DNA of 64,000 bases from JBBQED01 sp038320345 (GTDB taxonomy: Bacteria > Bacteroidota > Bacteroidia > AKYH767-A > OLB10). The stretch covers positions 62,001 to 126,000 of the forward strand of contig JBBQED010000006.1 in the NCBI GenBank assembly GCA_038320345.1. Reading direction: 5' to 3'. Shown piece after piece: positions 8,737 to 17,574 of the stretch. Both the position numbers and the translations under genes were made by a program. Each line of letters starts with the position of its first letter. The first letter of the stretch is position 1. The notes under the pieces were generated by a model that saw only the letters and a list, made by a program, of their open reading frames with translations, ran no database searches and had not been told where the DNA came from.

Positions 8737-10731
8737 TTAGTTTTTAGGTACGTAGGTAGTTCCGGTCACCATGAATTCTGTACGACGGTTATACTGGTGA
8801 GCTTTCTCGCGAAGTTCTTTTGTATCCAGTTTGTCGATAAAGTCTTTTGTTAACACATCACCTCTCTTGAATGGAAGGTATTCTTCATCATTCTCAACAC
8901 TCTTAGGAGTAGTTTCTCCTTTTCCTTCAAAGGTGAGACGATCTTTAGGAATTCCGTTTGCAACAAGGTAATCCATTACACTCTTAGCACGACGGGTTGA
9001 TAATGCCATGTTGTATTTATCATCTGCACGATAATCGGTGTGTGAAGTAAGTGTTACGGTGATAGTAGGATTCTCATTCAGCGTTTTGATCAAACCATCA
9101 AGAGCTTTTTTAGACTCAGGACGAAGTGTTGCTTTGTCAAGGTCATAATATACTTCAGGTACTGTGATTGCTGAATCTGTAGACTTCAGTGGGAAATCGA
9201 AATCTTTCACGAAATCCATATCTTCTTCCAAACCAACAGTTGTCAATTCATGAAACAAAGTAAGGTATCCTGTGAAGGAAGCAGAAACTTTATACTTCAC
9301 ATTTGGCTTCAACTCATAACGATACATACCATCAGCACTGGTTTTAACACTTAATGAAGTACCATCGCTTCCGAAGAGTTCAACAGTTGCACCTTCGATG
9401 CTCGCTTTAGTATCTTTATCATAAACACGGCCACCAACAGAAATTCTCAATGGTGGTATAACGAAAGTGTAAATATCATCAGCACCTTTTCCACCTTCGC
9501 GGTTAGATGACAGATATCCTGTTGTTTCAGAAGTCCAAAGCATGGCGAAATCATCACCTGCAGAATTCATTGGTGAACGCATATTAACTGCTTCCGACCA
9601 AACTCCATTTTCATTGGTAGATGAGAATAAATCTAAACCACCCATGCCAGGCTTACCATTTGAAGAGTAATATAATTTTCCACCTTTAGTTAGGTAAGGG
9701 AACATTTCATCACCATCAGTATTGATACCAGTACCGAGATTTACTGGGGCTAACCAGCTACTTCCATCCCAAGTACTCATCCAAATATCTTTACCACCAC
9801 TTCCACCAGGCATATCGCTAACGAAGTAAAGTGTTTTACCATCTGCCGATAAGAAAGGATGTCCGCATGTATAAGTATCGCTATTGAAATTTAAAGCAAC
9901 AGCATCACTCCACTTACCATCAGTCATGGTAGTCATCATGATTTTACACTGTGTATTTTTGTCTTTGCTATTCGGACAAGTTGTGTAGTACATGGTTTTG
10001 CCGGTAGCATCGAAACATACTGCGCCATCACTATACTCACTATTTACTGGTCCCGCAAAATTCGTAGGAGTGCTCCATTTACCATTGTTATCAACTGCTG
10101 ATTGAAAAAGATCGAAATACTTCTCACCATACCAGCCATCATTCTTAGTTCCTGAAGCTTCTTCACGAGAAGAAGTAAACACTAATCCACCCTGAACAGT
10201 TGGATTTGGTGCTACAGCGAAATCATAGTATTTAGTATTTAAAGCAGTCAGGTTTTCAACCGTGCAACGTGTAGGCTTATCCTTCCATTGCTGTGCAGCT
10301 TCTGAAGATTTAACTCCTGCAGCTGCTTTAGGATCACCAGGAACTTTTGCTGTATAGTCATTATACTGAACAATCGCTTCTGCATATTTTCCATTCGATT
10401 TCAAAGCGTCTGCATAACGTAGGATAGAAATCGGATCCTTATACTTTGCTTTTACTGCTTTTCCGTAGAAATCTTCTGCTTCTACGTTATTGTTCATCAT
10501 CCGCGCTGATTCACCGGCACGAAATGCAGCCCAACCTTTGTCGGCTGGCTTCTTAAATTTAGCATATGCCTTCTTGTAAGAGGCTGAAGCAGCATAATAC
10601 TGGCCTGTGTTGAAAAGTTTGTCGGCCTTCTGGGTTTTACTCTTGGGAACCTTTGGAGCCTTTTCAGCAGCAAAACTGCTTACAAAAGCTAAAGAAAGAA
10701 TTAACAGGAGGCTTAGGGTTTTCTTGATCAT
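8737..10731 (-). CDS. OmpA-family protein with TPR, beta-propeller and CRD domains (PorE-like)
   Basis: About 664 residues from the ATG at 10731, which begins a clean signal peptide (MIKKTLSLLLILSLAFVSSF). In order: TPR region (about 30-145), a PD40/WD40-like propeller (about 165-430, repeats such as ADGKTLYFVSDMPGGSGGKD and KGGKLYYSSNGKPGMGGLD), a carboxypeptidase-regulatory-like domain (about 435-510, VGGRVYDKDTKASIEGATV), and a C-terminal OmpA peptidoglycan-binding domain (about 540-655, NMALSTRRAKSVMDYLVANG). This is the domain order described for PorE, a T9SS component in Porphyromonas gingivalis. The architecture also occurs in other envelope proteins of the phylum, so orthology is inference. 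A terminator follows the gene. Confidence 0.85.
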   Translation of the reverse strand: MIKKTLSLLLILSLAFVSSFAAEKAPKVPKSKTQKADKLFNTGQYYAASASYKKAYAKFKKPADKGWAAFRAGESARMMNNNVEAEDFYGKAVKAKYKDPISILRYADALKSNGKYAEAIVQYNDYTAKVPGDPKAAAGVKSSEAAQQWKDKPTRCTVENLTALNTKYYDFAVAPNPTVQGGLVFTSSREEASGTKNDGWYGEKYFDLFQSAVDNNGKWSTPTNFAGPVNSEYSDGAVCFDATGKTMYYTTCPNSKDKNTQCKIMMTTMTDGKWSDAVALNFNSDTYTCGHPFLSADGKTLYFVSDMPGGSGGKDIWMSTWDGSSWLAPVNLGTGINTDGDEMFPYLTKGGKLYYSSNGKPGMGGLDLFSSTNENGVWSEAVNMRSPMNSAGDDFAMLWTSETTGYLSSNREGGKGADDIYTFVIPPLRISVGGRVYDKDTKASIEGATVELFGSDGTSLSVKTSADGMYRYELKPNVKYKVSASFTGYLTLFHELTTVGLEEDMDFVKDFDFPLKSTDSAITVPEVYYDLDKATLRPESKKALDGLIKTLNENPTITVTLTSHTDYRADDKYNMALSTRRAKSVMDYLVANGIPKDRLTFEGKGETTPKSVENDEEYLPFKRGDVLTKDFIDKLDTKELREKAHQYNRRTEFMVTGTTYVPKN

Positions 10732-10998
10732 AAGGGAGCGTGAGTTAACAGTTTCACAGGAGGACAAAGGAAACAAATAATTTTTAAACGAAAAAATAGA
10801 TCGCCCTCCTTAGCTATAGAGTCATCTTGCTGTTTATCAGTACAATAAGATAAACTGAAAATAAATGTTGAAAAGAATTATTTAAACTAAGCAAGGGTAG
10901 GGCGCACTAAATCTGTCATTAATTCGATATGCGAATCAAGGGCGAGGCACTTATTTTGAGTAGCTAACCTTGTAAAGAGTAACTTTGCAACGATAATT
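10732..10998. other. Divergent intergenic region, 267 bases
   Basis: AT-rich spacer between the minus-strand OmpA-family gene and the plus-strand barrel gene. I see a good plus-strand promoter at 10955-10987. On the minus strand only a weak ATTATTTG-like box is present near 10770. No hairpin, RNA gene or coding remnant was recognised. Confidence 0.5.
10955..10987 (+). promoter_or_regulatory. Promoter: TTTG - 21 bases - TAACTTTG
   Basis: Both Bacteroidota promoter boxes are present with accepted spacing: TTTG at 10955-10958 and TAACTTTG at 10980-10987. The element ends 11 bases before the ATG at 10999, giving a leader of only a few bases. Confidence 0.65.
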
Positions 10999-11484
10999 AT
11001 GAAAAACAAAATCTTACTTTTAAGTTTCCTGGTGTTACTTTTTAATGAAGTATCCGCTCAGAAAGAGTATAACACAGCAATTGGACTTAGGCTAAATGGC
11101 GGGGCAGGTTTAACCGTTAAACATTTTATGGACGAGAAAACCAGTCTCGAAGGGCTGCTTTATACGCGATGGCATGGAATAAATATCTGTGGATTGTACC
11201 AATTAAACTTCAAAGTGATTCCACAGGAACCGGGATTTAACTTTTACATGGGAGCCGGAGCTCATATTGGTGTGTGGGACAGAAGATACGGTCCTTGGTG
11301 GGATAAAGATGAACGTGGTTCAGAAGTAGTTATCGGAATTGATGGACAGCTGGGTCTGGAATATACTTTTCAAGAGATTCCGTTAAATCTATCGCTCGAT
11401 TGGAAACCCGCTTTCAACATCATTGGGCATACCAATTTCTGGGCTGATGATTTTGCCTTGTCGGTGCGTTACGCCATTAAGTAA
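10999..11484 (+). CDS. Small outer-membrane beta-barrel protein
   Basis: 161 residues with a signal peptide (MKNKILLLSFLVLLFNEVSA, then Gln). The mature part of about 140 residues shows alternating strands with aromatic belts (FNFYMGAGAHIGVWDRRYG, LNLSLDWKPAFNIIG) and ends in a strand that finishes YAIK. This resembles the small 8-stranded outer-membrane proteins common in the phylum. No enzymatic motif is visible. It is monocistronic, with its own promoter just upstream, and converges with the FMN reductase gene. Function unknown. Confidence 0.75.
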   Translation: MKNKILLLSFLVLLFNEVSAQKEYNTAIGLRLNGGAGLTVKHFMDEKTSLEGLLYTRWHGINICGLYQLNFKVIPQEPGFNFYMGAGAHIGVWDRRYGPWWDKDERGSEVVIGIDGQLGLEYTFQEIPLNLSLDWKPAFNIIGHTNFWADDFALSVRYAIK

Positions 11485-11517
11485 TTCTTCGAAAATCAAA
11501 GTGGATTTGAAGGAATT
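11483..11517. terminator. Possible imperfect hairpin between convergent genes
   Basis: AATTCTTC...AAATC and GATTTGAAGGAATT can pair with small bulges around an AAAGTG loop. It lies between the convergent genes ending at 11484 and 11524. There is no long T-run, so the terminator call is weak. Confidence 0.3.
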
Positions 11518-11523
11518 CAAATT

Positions 11524-12051
11524 CTAAAACGCCAGGATTCCCTCCAGGTGCTTCATCGTAGGCGTTAATGCGCTTTCTTTAAGCTGATGTTCTTCATCAA
11601 ATTCAAATTGCACCTTGCTGATAGGAAGCATCAAGGGGAACACCGTAACATTCATATTATGGAGCACACTTGCTAAATGATCCAGACCTCTCAAATTTCC
11701 TCCTCTTCCTGTAGAGATTCCAATTAATCCAGCTTTCTTTCCTGAAAAAGCAATTTTAGGATCTAAAACATCCATCATTAATTTCAAAATTCCAGGAAAA
11801 CTACCATTGTACTCAGGAAATATAAAAACGAACTTTTCTGCTGGGATAAAATATTCTTGTTGGATCTTTAAAATTGCTTCCGGCTTTTTTCCTTTCTCGT
11901 ACACATCTGTCGACAAAATTTCTATCGGTAAATTTTTCAAAGTCAGTAATTTGACATCAGCGATTTTCGCTTCCATCATCTGAAAATAAATTCTGGCAAA
12001 CTTTTCAGTAAAACTGTCCGGACGATTAGTTCCGGAAATTATGGTAATCAT
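11524..12051 (-). CDS. NADPH-dependent FMN reductase family protein
   Basis: 175 residues of flavodoxin-like fold. The FMN phosphate loop is ISGTNRPDSFTEKFA near the N-terminus; FPEYNGSFPGILKLMMD and the later GLIGISTGRGGNLRG are typical of the NADPH-dependent FMN/azo-reductase family. The natural substrate (quinone, chromate, azo compounds or flavin itself) cannot be told. It has an ATG start at 12051 and no close co-directional neighbour; the mannosyltransferase gene behind it is 145 bases away. Confidence 0.88.
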   Translation of the reverse strand: MITIISGTNRPDSFTEKFARIYFQMMEAKIADVKLLTLKNLPIEILSTDVYEKGKKPEAILKIQQEYFIPAEKFVFIFPEYNGSFPGILKLMMDVLDPKIAFSGKKAGLIGISTGRGGNLRGLDHLASVLHNMNVTVFPLMLPISKVQFEFDEEHQLKESALTPTMKHLEGILAF

Positions 12052-12196
12052 TAGTTTTGTTTATGGTACAACACAGCATCTTCTAAATTGTTTTTATTAT
12101 TTCATCATTTCGTACTCGGGAATTTTATTCAGAAGATGCTTTCCTTTAGCTCCCTACTTTTACTTATCTTGAAAATTTATCAGTATTAATTTAATA

Positions 12197-13711
12197 TCAT
12201 TTGGTATGATAAACATACATCGGGTAATTCTTATTATGACTGTTCAACCAATGAAGGAGCTCGTCGAGATTGCTTGGTTGAGCTGTATATACCAATTCGA
12301 GTTTTTTACCTGTAATTATTTGAAAACTATCTACTCTATTTTTAAGATTTTCATTATCAAAAAATAAAATATAATTGGGGAAATCGGATGCAGGACGAGT
12401 TTTGATTTCTTTATTAAATTTAGTTACCGTATAATCTTTATACAAACAATAAGGTTTCTGCCATTTGCCACTATAAAATTGTGGTGGCGATTGAGGATTT
12501 TCTAACTGCGTAGACTCTACTACAAAAGCATTGTAATCAGGTTTTCCATACAGATAATACATGGCCTCCACGCGAGGACGTTTCGTATAATTGGTACTGA
12601 TTACCGCCATCGCCAAAAAATTAAGTACCCAGAAAAATTTCCAAGATCCAGATTCAAATTTTTTCCATGTGATGTGTTCCCTCATCTGCATCCAGCCAAT
12701 CATTCCACCCATTATCAGGAATGGGACAAATGGCAAAATAAATCGCTCTTGTTTATTCGGGAAGTAAGAATGAAAGAGGAAAAATGCCATCGATGGAAGT
12801 AATAACGGAAGAATTTTTTTCCAGCTTTTCACATATCCAGCGATAAGAAATAAACTTACAGGAGGAACCAACATTCCACCAACCGTTAGAATATATTGGT
12901 ACCAAGGACGATCAAAATATGTTGTTGAATTTGCTAGATTATAACGGATATACTCTCCCATCTCTACAAAAGGATGACCCCAAATTAATAGGTCTACTGA
13001 TTGAGTTAGGAAAAAAGCAATTAAGAAAGAAATGAAACAGATTATTCCATTGATGATCTCTCTTTTCCAGAGCAAGTAAATTCCAGTACCTGCAAAAAAG
13101 AACAAACTCTGAAAGCGGATTCCCATTGCTATTCCAGCAAAGACTCCTGCCAAAATAATGAACTGACGTTTCCGACTTTCTTCAAACTTAAGGAGATATA
13201 AAACCGAAGCCATTAATGGTGGAACACATACCCATTCTACAAGATTTCTGACACTCGTTGCAGGTATAAACCACATAAATGCTAATAAGCAAGCAGTGTA
13301 TCTGGCAGTTTTTTCATCAGAAAGTCGGATGGTGATTTTATAACCAAGTACAATTACCAGTAGGGAATACACCGCATGAAGAACACGGATGATTATCATT
13401 TTCCATTGTGGGTCATGTAATCCTATGAGATTATAAAACTTAAAAATCAGAAAATGAATACCCACGTAAAACCAACTATGACCACTAGGCACTCCTCCTG
13501 AATTCCATGGGAGCCAGTTATTATAATCAAAGCCATCGGCGAAACTTGATCCTGCCTCGATGACTAGAAAATGATCGTCGTGCATTCCATACCCTCGCGA
13601 AAAAAAAGCAGCAATTAGCCTCAACAGCAACCCTCCTAGCACTATTACTTTTAACGGGGCTTTCAAGTACCAGCTTCTAAGATCTATCATCACGGTACGA
13701 AAGTAAACCAT
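12197..13711 (-). CDS. Polytopic GT22/ALG9-like mannosyltransferase family protein
   Basis: 504 residues with about ten predicted membrane helices. An acidic loop follows the first helix (YGMHDDHFLVIEAG), as in GT-C glycosyltransferases that use a lipid-linked sugar. HSYFPNKQERFILPFVPFL matches the HxxxKEERF-like signature of the GT22 (ALG9/ALG12/PIG-B-like) group, and the C-terminal soluble part is about 120 residues. Donor and acceptor are unknown; envelope glycan or protein O-glycosylation is plausible in this phylum. The start chosen is the ATG at 13711; a second ATG seven codons in would also serve. Confidence 0.75.
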   Translation of the reverse strand: MVYFRTVMIDLRSWYLKAPLKVIVLGGLLLRLIAAFFSRGYGMHDDHFLVIEAGSSFADGFDYNNWLPWNSGGVPSGHSWFYVGIHFLIFKFYNLIGLHDPQWKMIIIRVLHAVYSLLVIVLGYKITIRLSDEKTARYTACLLAFMWFIPATSVRNLVEWVCVPPLMASVLYLLKFEESRKRQFIILAGVFAGIAMGIRFQSLFFFAGTGIYLLWKREIINGIICFISFLIAFFLTQSVDLLIWGHPFVEMGEYIRYNLANSTTYFDRPWYQYILTVGGMLVPPVSLFLIAGYVKSWKKILPLLLPSMAFFLFHSYFPNKQERFILPFVPFLIMGGMIGWMQMREHITWKKFESGSWKFFWVLNFLAMAVISTNYTKRPRVEAMYYLYGKPDYNAFVVESTQLENPQSPPQFYSGKWQKPYCLYKDYTVTKFNKEIKTRPASDFPNYILFFDNENLKNRVDSFQIITGKKLELVYTAQPSNLDELLHWLNSHNKNYPMYVYHTK

Positions 13712-13740
13712 TTCAAACGGATCTTTTTGCAGAATCTTAA

Positions 13741-13944
13741 TTCCTTCAGGATTTTGACTTTCAAATGCCTATAATCAAATCTCTAGTCACTGATAGGTTG
13801 GGTAAACAAGTTTTTGAAATGACATTACCTCCTTGGAGTAGTTTACAGGATTTAAGCTTATCGGGATTAACAAGCGGAGTGTATTCTATAACCATACAAT
13901 CAGAGAACTCTCGAATGTCGAAGCGGTTGGTGGTTATTCATTAA
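13741..13944 (+). pseudogene. Orphan C-terminal fragment of a T9SS type A sorting domain
   Basis: Frame 13741-13944 is open (67 codons after an in-frame TAA at 13738) and ends in TAA. Its last 50 residues read as a textbook T9SS C-terminal domain: DRLGKQVFE, then LQDLSLSGLTSGVYSITI, then MSKRLVVIH at the end. The conserved NPxxx start of the domain and the whole cargo protein are missing. An ATG at 13765 exists but there is no signal peptide. I read it as the remnant of a deleted surface-protein gene between the mannosyltransferase gene and gyrB. Too short to be a working cargo protein. Confidence 0.8.
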
Positions 13945-14305
13945 ATAAACAAGAAGGCAATCAATGCAGTTTTAAATATATTTATCCGAAGTAAATAGGA
14001 TAAGCTCCATCGATATCTAAATCCTATTCCCATTTTCTTTTAATTCCTTTCCAAAATTAAATTTCCGGATTTGCATTAGCGGTAATTGTTTGAAAATCGC
14101 TCCAAGTTATTCTTATTCTTTAAAAAATTTTCCATAAAACACCTGTTTATTTTTCAGTGTAACCTGGAAGAAATATCATCCTTCAATTACCTCCATCGCC
14201 ATCATAAAAAAACTCCCAAAAAAGAGGCGAAAAAAATGATATTAACAGGGTTTCATTTTTATTAACAATAAGTTCATTTTAAGCCGATCAGGTCATTAAA
14301 TTTCT

Positions 14306-14313
14306 TATCTTTG
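14306..14313 (+). promoter_or_regulatory. -7 promoter element of gyrB, TATCTTTG
   Basis: Full match to TAnnTTTG, 35 bases before the gyrB ATG. The expected -33 position has no clear TTG. Confidence 0.5.
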
Positions 14314-14348
14314 TTAACCACAAGAAAATTGGACATAACTCCTTGATA

Positions 14349-16319
14349 ATGAGTGAACAAGTGCTAGAAAAAGAAGTGAAACAACCCGAGTATTCCGCCG
14401 ATAGTATTCAAGTCCTGGAAGGACTTGAAGCGGTACGTAAAAGACCAGCCATGTATATTGGTGATATTGGCGTGAAAGGCCTCCATCACCTAGTGTATGA
14501 AGTAGTTGATAACTCCATCGATGAAGCGCTGGCAGGATATTGCAAAAACATTGACGTTTTCATCAATCCCGATAACAGCATCACCGTAAAAGATGATGGC
14601 CGAGGCATCCCTACCGATATGCATCAAAAAGAGCAGAAATCGGCTCTTGAGGTGGTAATGACGGTATTACATGCCGGCGGTAAGTTTGATAAAGATTCCT
14701 ACAAAGTTTCCGGTGGATTGCACGGAGTGGGGGTAAGTTGCGTAAATGCATTATCTACTCAGCTGATTGCGACCATCCACCGTGGTGGAAAAATTTGGCA
14801 ACAGGAATACCATATCGGTAAACCATTATATCCTGCCAAAATTGTAGGTGATACAGATCGCACCGGTACAGAAGTAATGTTCCGTCCGGATGATTCCATT
14901 TTCATCACGACTACCTACCAATACGACACCTTGGCTTCCAGGATGCGTGAACTTTCCTATCTGAACAAAGGAATCAGTATCAATATCACTGATTTACGAG
15001 AGCTTAATGCAGATGGTGTACCCGTAAATCAAGATCGATTCTACAGCGATCGTGGATTGGTAGAGTTCGTAGAATTCCTAGATGCTACGCGTGAAAAATT
15101 GATTGATGGCGCCATCTATATGGAAGGTGAAAAAAATAACATTCCTGTGGAAGTTGCCATGCATTATAATACTTCCTACAATGAGAATGTTCACTCTTAT
15201 GTGAATAATATCAATACTCATGAAGGGGGAACTCACCTTGCAGGATTCCGTCGTGCATTAACGCGCACCCTGAAATCTTATGCGGAAAAAGAAGGTCTGG
15301 TAGCGAAGCTGAAATTCGATATCAGTGGTGATGATTTCCGTGAAGGACTTACCGCTGTGATTTCTGTAAAAGTGCAGGAGCCTCAGTTTGAAGGACAAAC
15401 AAAAACTAAATTGGGTAACAATGAAGTAATGGGCGCTGTTGATCAGGCTGTTGCTGAAATGCTAACCATCTACCTGGAAGAACATCCGCGTGAAGCGCGT
15501 CATATCGTTAACAAAGTGATTCTTGCAGCTACTGCACGTCATGCGGCACGTAAAGCCCGTGAAATGGTGCAGCGTAAGGGTGCTTTCTCGGGATCCGGAT
15601 TGCCAGGCAAATTGAGCGATTGCTCAGAAAAAGATGCTTCCCGCTCTGAGTTATTCCTCGTCGAGGGAGATTCGGCCGGTGGAACTGCCAAACAAGGTCG
15701 CGACCGTGCTTATCAGGCTATCCTTCCACTACGAGGAAAGATTCTCAACGTTGAAAAAGCAATGGATCATAAGATCTATGACAATGAAGAGATCCGGAAT
15801 ATGTTTACCGCAATGGGTGTGAGCAAAGGAACTCCTGAAGATGAACGTGCTCTCAATATTGATAAATTAAGGTACCATAAGATTGTCATCATGACCGATG
15901 CCGATGTGGATGGTAGTCACATTACTACGCTGATCCTTACCTTCTTCTTCCGTCACATGAAAGAACTGATAGAACAAGGATATATTTATATTGCTACTCC
16001 TCCACTCTATCTCGTTAAAAAAGGGAAAGAAGAAATTTACTGTTGGACTGACGAGCAACGTATTGCAGCGGTTAGGAAAATTGGTGGAGAAGGAAAAGAA
16101 TCTACCGTTGGCATTCAAAGGTACAAGGGTCTAGGAGAGATGAACGCAGAACAGCTGTGGACAACAACTATGCGTCCTGAAACTAGAACACTTCGCCAGG
16201 TAACAATTGAAAGTGCCGCTGAAGCTGATCGTATTTTCTCTATGCTGATGGGTGATGATGTTCCCCCACGCCGCGAATTCATTGAAAAGAATGCTAAATA
16301 TGCGAAAGTAGACGTATAA
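14349..16319 (+). CDS. gyrB: DNA gyrase subunit B
   Basis: 656 residues; the ATPase subunit of gyrase, which negatively supercoils DNA with GyrA. GHKL ATPase motifs: VDNSIDEALAGY, VKDDGRGIPTDMH and the Gly-rich GGLHGVGVSCVNALS. The Toprim domain has LVEGDSAGGTAKQGRDR and MTDADVDGSHI. The conserved C-terminal QRYKGLGEMNAEQLW is intact. Length fits the short GyrB form without the extra insert of gammaproteobacteria. ParE is the alternative, but the sequence and the QRYKGLGEMN region support GyrB. Start is the ATG at 14349; a TTG two codons upstream is less likely. Single gene with its own terminator. Confidence 0.96.
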   Translation: MSEQVLEKEVKQPEYSADSIQVLEGLEAVRKRPAMYIGDIGVKGLHHLVYEVVDNSIDEALAGYCKNIDVFINPDNSITVKDDGRGIPTDMHQKEQKSALEVVMTVLHAGGKFDKDSYKVSGGLHGVGVSCVNALSTQLIATIHRGGKIWQQEYHIGKPLYPAKIVGDTDRTGTEVMFRPDDSIFITTTYQYDTLASRMRELSYLNKGISINITDLRELNADGVPVNQDRFYSDRGLVEFVEFLDATREKLIDGAIYMEGEKNNIPVEVAMHYNTSYNENVHSYVNNINTHEGGTHLAGFRRALTRTLKSYAEKEGLVAKLKFDISGDDFREGLTAVISVKVQEPQFEGQTKTKLGNNEVMGAVDQAVAEMLTIYLEEHPREARHIVNKVILAATARHAARKAREMVQRKGAFSGSGLPGKLSDCSEKDASRSELFLVEGDSAGGTAKQGRDRAYQAILPLRGKILNVEKAMDHKIYDNEEIRNMFTAMGVSKGTPEDERALNIDKLRYHKIVIMTDADVDGSHITTLILTFFFRHMKELIEQGYIYIATPPLYLVKKGKEEIYCWTDEQRIAAVRKIGGEGKESTVGIQRYKGLGEMNAEQLWTTTMRPETRTLRQVTIESAAEADRIFSMLMGDDVPPRREFIEKNAKYAKVDV

Positions 16320-16338
16320 ATAGTCTTGCTCATAAATC

Positions 16339-16370
16339 AAAAGCCCCGATCTCAACTATCGGGGCTTTTT
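16339..16370. terminator. Rho-independent terminator after gyrB
   Basis: AAGCCCCGAT (16341-16350) pairs perfectly with ATCGGGGCTT (16358-16367) around a 7-base loop, followed by T-run; an A-run on the other side would let it work in both directions. Confidence 0.92.
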
Positions 16371-16474
16371 GCTTTAAAGAATGCTTGAATTTCCGGATTT
16401 TCACCAATCAACTTTTGATAATTTAGATTAAGGAATTCCCGCTTATCACTATTCTGTGCCCATTCAGCAATTTC
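16352..16474 (-). pseudogene. Possible decayed C-terminal coding fragment
   Basis: On the minus strand a 40-codon frame bounded upstream by an in-frame TAG (16475-16477) and ending in TGA at 16352-16354 reads like a normal soluble helical C-terminus (EIAEWAQNSDKREF, then YQKLIGENPEIQAFF). It has no start codon, and its end overlaps the gyrB terminator hairpin. I do not recognise the family. It could be chance, but the composition is unusually protein-like for an intergenic stretch. Confidence 0.35.
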
Positions 16475-16496
16475 CTATCAAGAATTAGAACACTTC

Positions 16497-16529
16497 CTTG
16501 CATCTAAACATTTGATTTGCCTACCTTCG
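16497..16529 (+). promoter_or_regulatory. Promoter of mdh: CTTG - 21 bases - TACCTTCG
   Basis: The -33 box is at 16497-16500 and the -7 box at 16522-16529 (one mismatch to TAnnTTTG). It ends 26 bases before the mdh ATG. Confidence 0.5.
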
Positions 16530-16555
16530 CGCCAACAAAAACCCGTTTTACACCG

Positions 16556-17497
16556 ATGAAAGTAACTGTAGTAGGCGCTGGCAATGTGGGAGCCACTTGT
16601 GCCAACGTAATTGCCCACAAAGAACTGGCCAATGAAGTCATCCTCCTTGATATTAAAGAAGGTGTTGCTGAAGGAAAATCACTTGATATCTGGCAGACTG
16701 CACCTATCAATTTATACGATACAAGAGTTAAAGGATCTACTAATGATTATGCAGCAACTGCAGGTTCGGAAGTAGTCGTGATCACTTCTGGATTGCCCCG
16801 TAAACCTGGAATGAGCCGCGATGACTTAATCGCTACCAATGCAGGAATCGTTAAATCGGTAACCGAAAATATCGTTAAGCATTCACCAAATACAATCATC
16901 ATTGTTGTGAGTAACCCTCTTGATGTGATGACTTATTGCGCACATTTGAATTCAGGTCTTGATTCCAGCAGAGTATTTGGAATGGCTGGAATTTTAGATA
17001 CTGCTCGTTACCGCGCATTTTTAGCAGAAGCATTAAATTGTTCACCTAAAGATATTCAAGCTGTACTGATGGGCGGACATGGCGATACGATGGTTCCACT
17101 TCCACGTTATACAACAGTTAGTGGCATTCCAGTAACAGAAATGATTTCAGCAAAAGATCTGGAGGCAATTGTGCAACGTACGAAAGTTGGTGGTGGAGAA
17201 TTGGTAAACCTGATGGGAACTTCTGCATGGTATGCACCAGGTGCTGCAGCTGCTCAAATGGTAGAATCAATTGTTCGTGATCAGAAAAGAATTTATCCAG
17301 TATGCGCTTTGCTGAATGGCGAATACGGTATGAAAGATATTTATCTTGGCGTACCTGTTAAATTAGGTCGCAAAGGAATTGAACAAATTATTGAACTGAA
17401 ACTAGATGCTGCTGAAATGGATCTCCTTCAGAAATCAGGAGTAGCCGTGAAAGAAGTAATGGAAGTATTGACCAAAATGCAGGAAACTGTAAAGTAA
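16556..17497 (+). CDS. mdh: Malate dehydrogenase
   Basis: 313 residues; NAD-dependent oxidation of malate to oxaloacetate in the TCA cycle. It is of the LDH-like malate dehydrogenase type. Marks: NAD loop VVGAGNVGATCANVIA right at the start, substrate Arg in GLPRKPGMSRDDL, VVSNPLDVMTY, and the catalytic His in LMGGHGDTMVPLPRY. The presence of Arg (in PRKPGMSR) rather than Gln at the specificity loop fits malate over lactate. The ATG at 16556 puts the Rossmann loop at residue 5, as usual; an upstream TTG would add an unneeded tail. A terminator follows. Confidence 0.96.
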   Translation: MKVTVVGAGNVGATCANVIAHKELANEVILLDIKEGVAEGKSLDIWQTAPINLYDTRVKGSTNDYAATAGSEVVVITSGLPRKPGMSRDDLIATNAGIVKSVTENIVKHSPNTIIIVVSNPLDVMTYCAHLNSGLDSSRVFGMAGILDTARYRAFLAEALNCSPKDIQAVLMGGHGDTMVPLPRYTTVSGIPVTEMISAKDLEAIVQRTKVGGGELVNLMGTSAWYAPGAAAAQMVESIVRDQKRIYPVCALLNGEYGMKDIYLGVPVKLGRKGIEQIIELKLDAAEMDLLQKSGVAVKEVMEVLTKMQETVK

Positions 17498-17518
17498 AAT
17501 ATACGCTCTTGTTACAAG

Positions 17519-17546
17519 AAGGCATATCCTTGTGGTATGCCTTTTC
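17519..17546 (+). terminator. Rho-independent terminator after mdh
   Basis: GGCATA (17521-17526) and CC pair with GG and TATGCC (17534-17541) around TTGT with one bulged T, followed by TTTT. Confidence 0.75.
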
Positions 17547-17574
17547 TGTTTTTAAAAATTATACTTAATTAATT

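Larger units (their letters stand above)
13712..14348. other. Largest gene-poor gap, 637 bases
   Basis: Holds a T9SS sorting-domain remnant on the plus strand (13741-13944) and the gyrB -7 element at 14306-14313. Between about 13945 and 14300 the sequence is very AT-rich with stops in all frames, and I recognise no RNA gene or repeat there. Confidence 0.6.

Noticed and set aside
10732..10776. TTG start for the OmpA-family protein
   Set aside because: It would put 15 residues in front of a clean signal peptide that starts at the ATG at 10731.
14349..16319. Chromosome replication origin near gyrB
   Set aside because: No dnaA, dnaN or clusters of DnaA boxes noticed; gyrB alone does not mark an origin in this phylum.
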